NCBI GenBank assembly: GCA_024400815.1 | Contig: JAKSMD010000009.1 | Coordinates: 1-38,327, forward strand | Direction: 5' to 3' | Length of the DNA stretch: 38,327 nucleotides | Source: Bacteroidales bacterium | GTDB taxonomy: Bacteria; Bacteroidota; Bacteroidia; Bacteroidales; WCHB1-69 | In this document: positions 17,691-24,280 of the stretch, piece after piece | Layout of the letters: each line of letters begins with the position of its first letter | How positions within the stretch are numbered: position 1 is the stretch's first letter | The notes under the pieces: generated by a model | The model's database searches: none | Seen by the model: only the letters and a program-made list of their open reading frames with translations | Told to the model about the DNA's origin: nothing | Program-made: the position numbers and the translations under genes

Positions 17691-18335
17691 ATGAGTAAAG
17701 TAATTTCTATTGAAGAAGCAGTTTCCCACATTAAAGACGGGATGACCATCATGTATGGTGGCTTTTTAGGCGTCGGTTCCGCTGTTAAGGTTATCGAAGC
17801 TATCGCCAACAAAGGTGTTAAAGACCTCACTCTCATCGGCAACGACACCGCATATCCAAACAAAGCCATTGGCATGTTGATTTCCAACCATCAGGTGAAA
17901 AAGCTCTACGCTTCCCATATCGGCACGAATGCAGACACGATTCAACAATTCAACGATAAGGAATTGGAAATCGAATTCTGTCCTCAAGGCACCTTGGCAG
18001 AACGCATCCGTTGCGGCGGTGCCGGCTTAGGCGGCGCATTAACCCAAACTGGTTTGGGCACCATCGTTGAGGAAGGCAAACGCAAAATCGAAATCGACGG
18101 CAAAGAATACCTCTTGGAAATGCCTTTGCACGCTGACGTAGCACTTATCGGCGCAAGCATTTGCGATGAATTCGGCAACTGCATTTACAAGGGCACGACC
18201 CAAAACTTCAACCCGATGATGGCCACGGCTGCAGACCTCGTCATTGTAGAAACGAAAGAACTTGTTCCTACCGGAAGCATTCCAATGGAACAAATCCACA
18301 CTCCTGGCGTTTACGTTGACTACATCGTAAAATAA
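17691..18335 (+). CDS. Acyl-CoA:acetate/acetoacetate CoA-transferase, alpha subunit (orphan)
   Basis: The 214-residue protein is the alpha (subunit A) half of a two-subunit family I CoA-transferase, like AtoD, ScoA or CtfA. It shows the CoA-binding glycine motif GGFLGVGS near 23-30, the FCPQGTLAERIRCGGAGLGG segment near 103-122 and the closing VPTGSIPMEQIHTPGVYVD segment. These enzymes move CoA between an acyl-CoA and acetate or an acetoacetate-type acid, using a covalent glutamate that sits in the beta subunit. No beta subunit gene is present on either side; the gene has its own promoter and a hairpin terminator straight after it. Either the partner lies elsewhere or the subunit has another use. 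The exact substrate cannot be judged. Confidence 0.9.
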   Translation: MSKVISIEEAVSHIKDGMTIMYGGFLGVGSAVKVIEAIANKGVKDLTLIGNDTAYPNKAIGMLISNHQVKKLYASHIGTNADTIQQFNDKELEIEFCPQGTLAERIRCGGAGLGGALTQTGLGTIVEEGKRKIEIDGKEYLLEMPLHADVALIGASICDEFGNCIYKGTTQNFNPMMATAADLVIVETKELVPTGSIPMEQIHTPGVYVDYIVK

Positions 18336-18362
18336 CCATAATGAAGTTATTTCATAAACCGG

Positions 18363-18412
18363 CAAGCATCGACTGTCATGCACACGCAGGCACTGTCGAT
18401 GCTTGTTGTTTT
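18363..18412 (+). terminator. Terminator of the CoA-transferase gene
   Basis: CAAGCATCGAC (18363-18373) and GTCGATGCTTG (18395-18405) form a perfect 11-bp stem around a 21-base loop, followed by TTGTTTTTT. It lies 27 bases after the stop. Confidence 0.82.
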
Positions 18413-18418
18413 TTATCC

Positions 18419-19843
18419 TTGAAAACAATTTTGGTGATGCTGTTCTGCATGCTCACCGCTACCCTTTTCGCCCAGCAAGGCAAAGCCATACAATTGGAGT
18501 TCCCCCCCACGCAATACACGACAAAACTCACGCAAATACCTTGCGACACCAACGGCCTTTGCGTGCTCTACCCGTCCTCGGAAAACGAACCCTTCCTCTT
18601 GAACATCGAACACTACAACATCAACCTGCAACCAGTTCACAAAACAGCCTTCCCCATTCCGACAGCCCATGAATACATCGGTGCCACCTACCATAACGGC
18701 ATCGTGTATGTGCTCTATCAGCGCAAAGACAAAAAGAAAAAAGACGATAACGGCCTCGTATTATGCTATGAATGCCGCACACAGACCCTTGACACTTTTT
18801 TCGTCGCCAATCTTCCTACGGTTAACAACATCACCCGACTGACCGCCCACAACCATCATCTTTTTTTCACTTGCGACCTGAACAAAGAAAATGAGAACCT
18901 CTATTTTTTGAATATTACGAAGAAGTTCGCCAAAGCGTTGTACCTCAACTCATCAATTAGATATACCATCAACGACTACCTCATCGACAGTGTTTACCAG
19001 CGCGTCATCATCTGCGTTAACAGCGCCTCCCACACGCGCAACAATACGCTTTTGATGTGCGAAACAGATTTTGAAGGCAACGTGCAGTATGCCATTCCCT
19101 TTCCAGACACGAATGAGTATCGTTTTCAAAATGCTCGCGTTGAGCAGATGGATTCCGACAAATTCTTCATAGGGGGCACCTACCAAGATCGCAAGATTAC
19201 CATCAGCAACTCCGCCACCGGCATGTACACCACCATCTACGATGGAGGAATGTTCACCCACACTAATCTTATTCCTTACTCCGGAGACACTTATCACTTC
19301 GACTTTTACGACCGTACGGAAACGATGTTCATATCGGGAAAAATATACCACGACAGCACTCGATACGCTTTTATCACAGAGGCCTTCTATCCCGAATATC
19401 GGTATTCGACCACCTATTCCTACGGCATGCCCAGTACAGACGCCATCTTCTACGGCTACCATTTCCAAAGTGCACAAGTTCGGATTTTCGACACCACAGG
19501 CACACTGACATGGGCATACGATTTTCCTTTTGACCGCAACTTAGTATCGAATTTGTCGCCGCATTTGAAGATCTCATTTTTGCCCAACAATGTGCTGTTC
19601 TACTATCAATTCGGCCAGGATCTGTACACCATGCTAACCGACAACGATATGGAAATCGTTGATCCCATACGGAAAAGTTCATTTTATCCAGATGAGCAAT
19701 ATTCCAACCAAACCCGCTATACTTCCGCATTTATGAAGTGGTACGGTCCATACTATTTATTATATGGGTATCGTTTTGCCAAGCGCAGCAACAACAAGGC
19801 GAAGTCGCCTACTTACTTCCTCTACAAGATGAAGTACCAGTAA
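18419..19843 (+). CDS. Secreted protein of unknown function
   Basis: I do not recognise this protein of about 475 residues. The frame is open from 18341, but that N-terminus would be translated from the terminator hairpin of the preceding gene and has no signal character. Starting at TTG 18419 gives a clean signal peptide, (M)KTILVMLFCMLTATLFA then QQ, so I chose it; an ATG at 18437 is an alternative that shortens the peptide. The mature part is rich in Tyr, Thr, Asp and Asn with regularly recurring beta-strand pairs, such as GIVYVLYQR, NLYFLNI and KFFIGGTYQDRKI. This would suit a beta-propeller, but no family motif is certain. No lipobox or C-terminal secretion domain is visible. It converges on the anti-sigma gene 16 bases away. 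Confidence 0.68.
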   Translation: MKTILVMLFCMLTATLFAQQGKAIQLEFPPTQYTTKLTQIPCDTNGLCVLYPSSENEPFLLNIEHYNINLQPVHKTAFPIPTAHEYIGATYHNGIVYVLYQRKDKKKKDDNGLVLCYECRTQTLDTFFVANLPTVNNITRLTAHNHHLFFTCDLNKENENLYFLNITKKFAKALYLNSSIRYTINDYLIDSVYQRVIICVNSASHTRNNTLLMCETDFEGNVQYAIPFPDTNEYRFQNARVEQMDSDKFFIGGTYQDRKITISNSATGMYTTIYDGGMFTHTNLIPYSGDTYHFDFYDRTETMFISGKIYHDSTRYAFITEAFYPEYRYSTTYSYGMPSTDAIFYGYHFQSAQVRIFDTTGTLTWAYDFPFDRNLVSNLSPHLKISFLPNNVLFYYQFGQDLYTMLTDNDMEIVDPIRKSSFYPDEQYSNQTRYTSAFMKWYGPYYLLYGYRFAKRSNNKAKSPTYFLYKMKYQ

Positions 19844-19859
19844 TTATTTTCAGAAAGAT

Positions 19860-20381
19860 TTAGAACAAGCGGCTATTGCCTTTGCGGAGTTCTTCATCCG
19901 TGGGTTCCATAACCGTAATGGTATCCACATTGATGATGACAGGTCGACCCAGAGGACGGGACGTCTTTTTACGCGGTTGGGCAGCCGGCATAGTTTGCGG
20001 ATCGGTCGTTTTTTCCACAACAGGTTCGGCGGTAGCCACAGGTTCTGCTTGTGACTTGGCCACCATTTTGGGGGCAACCGTTGTTGAGGCAGGTTCTTCT
20101 GTTACCACAACGTTTTTTTGCTGAACCGTGTCTATTACCATAGTTTCCACTTGAGGAGCGGGAATTTCGTTCTCCACGGCGGACTGATTTTTCAAAGCAG
20201 AGACGCCCCAGACCGCACCGCCCACCACTGCAACGGAAGCAATGGTGACGGCCGCAATCTGCAATCCGGAAAGTCCCACCTTAGTACCGGAATGTTTTAG
20301 AAAACGCTTCCATGCGGAAGGTTTGTAACTATATTGGGCCTGTTCGGCTTTGTTTTTTATCAATTGGTCAAAATCAGTCAT
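19860..20381 (-). CDS. Probable anti-sigma factor, single-pass membrane protein
   Basis: The 173-residue protein begins with TDFDQLIKNKAEQ and PSAWKRFLKH, resembling the short cytoplasmic head of Bacteroidota anti-sigma factors (FDxLxxxKLxxxE, PPxxAWxxL). A membrane helix follows at about 39-61 (LQIAAVTIASVAVVGGAVWG). The remaining periplasmic part is a low-complexity Val/Thr/Pro/Ala/Glu-rich stretch with a basic patch PRKKTSRPLGRP and no folded domain that I recognise. Its start is 3 bases after the stop of an ECF sigma factor gene, the normal position of the cognate anti-sigma gene. Function is therefore inferred from position, topology and the head motif; there is no recognisable zinc-binding anti-sigma motif. 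Confidence 0.65.
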   Translation of the reverse strand: MTDFDQLIKNKAEQAQYSYKPSAWKRFLKHSGTKVGLSGLQIAAVTIASVAVVGGAVWGVSALKNQSAVENEIPAPQVETMVIDTVQQKNVVVTEEPASTTVAPKMVAKSQAEPVATAEPVVEKTTDPQTMPAAQPRKKTSRPLGRPVIINVDTITVMEPTDEELRKGNSRLF

Positions 20382-20384
20382 AGA

Positions 20385-20948
20385 CTACCTTTCATTATTC
20401 AATAATACAATTTCGTTTTTGAGACGGGTGCGTGCCGCATTGACATGCCATGCGGAAGTGCCTTCTGTGATGCTCAGCTGCTGCGCTATTTCCGCATGGG
20501 AATAGTTTTCAAACACAAACAGGTTGAACACCATTCGCGTCGTCGGCGGCAGTTTTTGAATCAGCCCTATCAGTTCCTCTGACGACATCTTTGCCAGCGC
20601 CGGATTCACATCATAGCCCACCTCGGTGGTTTCGACCACCTCGGACAGGTCCGTCATGACCACATTCGGGGCATATTTGCGACGGAAATCCAATGCCGCA
20701 TTGACAATCACCCGTTTCATCCACGATTCGAAAGAACCTGTGTTTTCATATTTGTCCAGGTTAGAAAACACTTTCAAGAAACCCTCGTTGAGCATGTCGT
20801 CTGCCTCATCGGTATTGCTTGCATAACGCATACACACTTGATACATACGGCTGTAAAAATGCTTGAAGAGCTTGTGCTGCGCTCTCCGACTACCTTGTTG
20901 GCAATCAGAAATCAGACGAGCCAATTCCGCATTTTTTTGCTCAATCAT
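20385..20948 (-). CDS. RNA polymerase ECF-type sigma-70 factor
   Basis: The 187-residue protein has the two-domain form of an ECF sigma factor. Region 2 covers about 20-90 (QHKLFKHFYSRMYQVCMRY, then DEADDMLNEGFLKVFSNL and the region 2.4-like SFESWMKRVIVNAALDFRR). Region 4 covers about 125-180 with LPPTTRMVFNLFVFENYSHAEIA and the helix-turn-helix QLSITEGTSAWHVNAARTRLK. It would direct RNA polymerase to a small envelope-related regulon. It lies 64 bases after a beta-barrel outer-membrane gene and is followed at 3 bases by the probable anti-sigma gene. It is not accompanied by a SusC/FecR pair, so it is not a typical polysaccharide-locus regulator. Confidence 0.92.
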   Translation of the reverse strand: MIEQKNAELARLISDCQQGSRRAQHKLFKHFYSRMYQVCMRYASNTDEADDMLNEGFLKVFSNLDKYENTGSFESWMKRVIVNAALDFRRKYAPNVVMTDLSEVVETTEVGYDVNPALAKMSSEELIGLIQKLPPTTRMVFNLFVFENYSHAEIAQQLSITEGTSAWHVNAARTRLKNEIVLLNNER

Positions 20949-21012
20949 TATCTATAACGGATTTTTGGAGGTAAACCTTGGGTGAAAAAAGAAAAAAAAT
21001 GATTTTTTTAGA

Positions 21013-21606
21013 CTATTTCAAAATTTTGAATCCCAAAGAAACGATGAACATGTTCTGCACGCGGCTGCTATTGTCGCTGGTGCTGGTACGGTCTGCTGAC
21101 AAATCGTATCGGCCATCAATGGTAAAACGCCAAATGTCAAAGCCAATGCCGACTTGGCCGCCCCATTGCATACGGCCGCAAACATCATCAAAAGTGTGAC
21201 TTTCCATCAACTGGTTATCAATAAGCAATGCTCCACGGGGGCCCACAAAAATATGGAAGCGGAAATTGTCCTTATTTACAATATTGTAACCCAGCAACAA
21301 TGGCACATCGATAAAATGCTGACGCATGTCATAATTCTCACGAAATTCGCCGATAATATTTTGAAAATCAGCACTACGGAAAGAGTAGTTCACCTCGGGT
21401 TGGAAAAAGAAGCGATCGCCAACGCGACAAAAAACGCCCAAATCGAAACCCGCATTCATATTATGAATATCAAATTTATCCAAACTGGTAAGGTTGCCAG
21501 CGACTTTAATACCTAATCCGAATTGTGCTTTTGCTTGTTGACCGCCACAAAGCATCATAACAGTCATCATGGCCACTACCATGAAAAAAGATTTCAGTGT
21601 TTTCAT
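21013..21606 (-). CDS. Outer-membrane beta-barrel protein (porin family, PF13568-like)
   Basis: The 197-residue protein has a signal peptide ending at AKA-QFGLG (about residue 27) and then alternating beta strands with the pattern of eight-stranded outer-membrane barrels: LGIKVAGNLTSL, GFDLGVFCRVGDRFFFQPEVNYS, FIDVPLLLGYNI, FHIFVGPRGALL, and a last strand MFIVSLGFKIL that ends close to the C-terminus. The IDVPLLLxY and F.GP.GALL segments are characteristic of the porin/OmpW-like beta-barrel domain in Bacteroidota. Function is unknown beyond an outer-membrane location. It sits directly upstream of the ECF sigma gene and could be its target or its co-transcribed partner. Confidence 0.85.
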   Translation of the reverse strand: MKTLKSFFMVVAMMTVMMLCGGQQAKAQFGLGIKVAGNLTSLDKFDIHNMNAGFDLGVFCRVGDRFFFQPEVNYSFRSADFQNIIGEFRENYDMRQHFIDVPLLLGYNIVNKDNFRFHIFVGPRGALLIDNQLMESHTFDDVCGRMQWGGQVGIGFDIWRFTIDGRYDLSADRTSTSDNSSRVQNMFIVSLGFKILK

Positions 21607-21663
21607 TTTAATAAAATTTAATATGATGAATAAACGATAAAAAGTCTCGCGTATTGTCCATCC

Positions 21664-22716
21664 CTATTTGCCGCACATAATTTCTTCCATAAAAGAATGG
21701 AAATGAATGGTATAGACTTTCGGTTCGGCTTCACCGCTATAGACATCGTCATGATAAACCGTGATGGTTGCCGTAGGACAATCCAATGTGGGTTGTTCGA
21801 TTTCCACCACTGCGTTAGGAGATTCCGTTTGAGCGGTCACCACGGGCAAATCCGACTTTGAAAAGTCAGCCGCCGCGTAATAGTGATAGTCGGTCTGCGT
21901 TTTGTCAAAACCTTCCAAGTCAATGCCATCCAGCTGTATAGCTGAAAGGGACTTATTATACACCAGACGGATATCATCCAAGATGAGTGCATCGCCTTTC
22001 GAGCCAGACATCACATAGCGATTGGTAGAAAAGGAGAGCAGCAGATAGGAAGGTTTGCGGCTCCAAGTAGCAAGGGTTGGGATTGGGGCCTTTTCGGCCG
22101 TTGCCTTATAGACATTATCGTAAGCTTTGAATGCCTGTTTGTACTGATGCCAACCGCCATTGCCTGCATCCTTGAAATAGAGAATGGCAGAAGCGATATC
22201 GCTTTTTTGGCCAATATCCACAAAGTCTCTAAAATCACAATCGGTGTGCAGGTGGGCTTTTGCGGTAGCATAGACGGCGCCTTTCATATTGAATTTTGCC
22301 CAAAAGTAGAGCGAATCAGGGCGACCGGTAAAGCGGAAAGCATAGCCGCCGTTGCGGTCCGTGTAGCAATAGTTTTTGGCACTGGAAGCGCCCATGGCGC
22401 CCATATAGACACGGCCGCAAGTAAGGGCGCCATTGGCCGACACGCCCAAAATCTTCGTGCAACGGATGGCCACCGCATATTTGCCGGTGTGTCCCGCCAC
22501 GCGCTGCAAGGCCGCAGGATTGCCCGCGCCGCCCTTGTTGGAGACGGTCTTGGCAAAGACGCCAGCCGCCTCATCAAAAGAGTGCCACCCTTTGGGCGAT
22601 GATGTTTCGGCACCTGGCCAATTCTCAAAACCGGGGTTTGGCAACTGCGTCTGCGCAGACAGAAGTCCCATCATCAGCGCCAAAGCCAAAGTCAATATTC
22701 CATCTTTGTATTTCAT
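21664..22716 (-). CDS. Secreted PCMD (putative carbohydrate metabolism) domain protein
   Basis: The product is about 350 residues. I start it at the ATG 22714-22716, which gives a signal peptide (GILTLALALMMGLLSAQ); a longer frame to 22896 runs into the upstream epimerase gene and has no signal. The mature protein opens with LPNPGFENWPG and PKGWHSF, the usual beginning of the PCMD family, and has a Gly/Tyr/Phe-rich beta-sandwich with RPDSLYFWAKF, SAILYFKD, and ILDDIRLVY, a jelly-roll-like closing strand. A C-terminal segment follows with SAIQLDGIDLEGFDKTQ, VVTAQTESPNAVV and YTIHFH, which looks like a Calx-beta or cadherin-like add-on. PCMD proteins are surface or periplasmic beta proteins of uncertain role. 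It lies 28 bases after the epimerase gene and is probably co-transcribed. Confidence 0.8.
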   Translation of the reverse strand: MKYKDGILTLALALMMGLLSAQTQLPNPGFENWPGAETSSPKGWHSFDEAAGVFAKTVSNKGGAGNPAALQRVAGHTGKYAVAIRCTKILGVSANGALTCGRVYMGAMGASSAKNYCYTDRNGGYAFRFTGRPDSLYFWAKFNMKGAVYATAKAHLHTDCDFRDFVDIGQKSDIASAILYFKDAGNGGWHQYKQAFKAYDNVYKATAEKAPIPTLATWSRKPSYLLLSFSTNRYVMSGSKGDALILDDIRLVYNKSLSAIQLDGIDLEGFDKTQTDYHYYAAADFSKSDLPVVTAQTESPNAVVEIEQPTLDCPTATITVYHDDVYSGEAEPKVYTIHFHSFMEEIMCGK

Positions 22717-22744
22717 CGATTTAGTCAATTCAGTTTTTACCCTA

Positions 22745-24220
22745 TTAGTCTTCCCAGCCATCGAAAATCTCGGGGCCATACACATTGTGCTCGCCCTTAT
22801 GGTTAACGGCCCAAATTTGCGCAAAGAACTTGCTATGCTCAGACAAATCGTCGTAGTCCCATGCTGGAGGAATACAGTCTGGGCACCAATGTCCACCGAG
22901 CAAAATCAGTTTCGGGGTTGCCATAAAACGATGGCCTTTGTGGCATTCCCATTCCAATTTCTCTTCTGGATTGCCAGAATAGGAGGTGGAGATGAGTTTG
23001 CCGCCACGGAATTCGGCGGCATATTGGAGTTCTTCAAGCGTCAGTTCTTCCAATCGTTTGGACTCATCATAGCCATGGTCCACGTGAACCGCATGTTCTT
23101 TGCCCGGAAGATCCGAAAGGTCCGTATGTTTCCAATCTGGAATATTCTTCCAGTTTTCAATCGTGCCGTAGTAGGCCTTGATACGATTTTGGTCATTGTG
23201 CTTAATCCACCACTGAGTGCCCCATCTTTTCTTATTAGCCATCGGAATCATGGCCGCTTTAATGATAAATGGAGGAACGATTTTGGCACATTTGAAAATT
23301 TTCGGGAGCGTGTCGCCCATGCGTTTGAAATACTCATCCACTGGAATATTGGCGCGGAAGTGGAGATAGTTTTCCAAGACATCAGCGTCCAAGTAATACT
23401 GACCGTGGAAGTTGCGCAGCACGAACCACTGCGTATTGAAGATTTTCTCAGGGCGCGGACAGGAACAGGTTTTCAGAATTTTGCACTCAAACTCATAGTT
23501 GGTCATTCGGTATTCGGGACCGCTACTGATATTATAGAAACGGTTCCAGAACGACTCGGGCACATCGTCGCCGCAAATATTGGCGAGCAAGCGGCCTGAG
23601 TCTTCCACCGTTGCCCATTCGAGCACGCCTTTGATTGGCACATGGAACATGATGGGGTCAAAGTTCTTAAGAATGCCCGGATAGAGGATACCCGATTGGC
23701 GCAAACTGACCCAGTGTTTCAAGCCAGATTCGGCGAAGACACGTTCGGCCTTGATTTTGCTAATGCCATAATGGTCGTAAACGCTGGCACAAATCGGGTC
23801 GCCCGTACGTCCCCACTGCATCGGCGCATTACGGTCAGAAGTCTGGGCGACAGAACCGATATAGACGGCATGGATGTCATCCGCATTAGGTTGGGCCAAA
23901 ATGGCCTTCACCACATTCTCGGCAGCCGTGACATTGACATGCAGCGTTTTCTTTGGAAAATAGTCGGCAGAAGGCGAAACCATGCCGCCCACATGCAAGA
24001 CATAATCCGCGCCCGTGACGCCCGCCAGCACATCCTCGTACTTAGTCAAATCGCCCCACACCACTTTGATTTTGTCCATCAGCGGAGCAAGCTTTGCGAT
24101 ATTCTTTTTGCTGTGGCGTGCCAAAACCACCACATTGTATTGATCTTTTTTCAGCAATTCATGGAGACCAGCCCAGCCCATAACACCAGTGGCACCAGTC
24201 AAAAATACAGTCTTTTTCAT
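22745..24220 (-). CDS. NAD(P)-dependent epimerase/dehydratase (extended SDR) fused to C-terminal zinc-ribbon-like domain
   Basis: The 491-residue protein begins with a Rossmann dinucleotide-binding motif TGATGVMG at 8-15 and has the SDR catalytic tyrosine and lysine in YGISK near residue 151. These mark an extended SDR acting on a nucleotide sugar, sterol-like or other hydroxy substrate; the substrate is not evident. After the normal end of an SDR (about 330), an extra region runs to the C-terminus. It contains EELQYAAEFRGGKLIS and then a zinc-binding motif C426-x3-H430-x15-C446-x2-C449 (WECHKGHRF and HWCPDC), which resembles DUF4379/treble-clef zinc ribbons with a ...G(H/N)..CP.C ending. Such a fusion is unusual. 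It is 61 bases after the M16 gene and precedes the PCMD gene at 28 bases. Confidence 0.85.
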   Translation of the reverse strand: MKKTVFLTGATGVMGWAGLHELLKKDQYNVVVLARHSKKNIAKLAPLMDKIKVVWGDLTKYEDVLAGVTGADYVLHVGGMVSPSADYFPKKTLHVNVTAAENVVKAILAQPNADDIHAVYIGSVAQTSDRNAPMQWGRTGDPICASVYDHYGISKIKAERVFAESGLKHWVSLRQSGILYPGILKNFDPIMFHVPIKGVLEWATVEDSGRLLANICGDDVPESFWNRFYNISSGPEYRMTNYEFECKILKTCSCPRPEKIFNTQWFVLRNFHGQYYLDADVLENYLHFRANIPVDEYFKRMGDTLPKIFKCAKIVPPFIIKAAMIPMANKKRWGTQWWIKHNDQNRIKAYYGTIENWKNIPDWKHTDLSDLPGKEHAVHVDHGYDESKRLEELTLEELQYAAEFRGGKLISTSYSGNPEEKLEWECHKGHRFMATPKLILLGGHWCPDCIPPAWDYDDLSEHSKFFAQIWAVNHKGEHNVYGPEIFDGWED

Positions 24221-24234
24221 ACCTTAATGCTTCT

Positions 24235-24252
24235 ATTTGCGCAAGCGCAAAT
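24235..24252. promoter_or_regulatory. 18-bp palindrome upstream of the epimerase gene
   Basis: ATTTGCGC and GCGCAAAT are perfect reverse complements around AA, between the M16 stop and the epimerase start and 15 bases before that start. It is too short and lacks a T run for a terminator on either strand, so an operator or a processing hairpin is more likely. Confidence 0.45.
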
Positions 24253-24280
24253 TCTATTCTTTTTTGTTATAATAATGATA

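Noticed and set aside
22433..23599. Open frame of 388 codons opposite the PCMD and epimerase genes
   Set aside because: It crosses two well-supported genes on the other strand, and its translation has no recognisable motifs.
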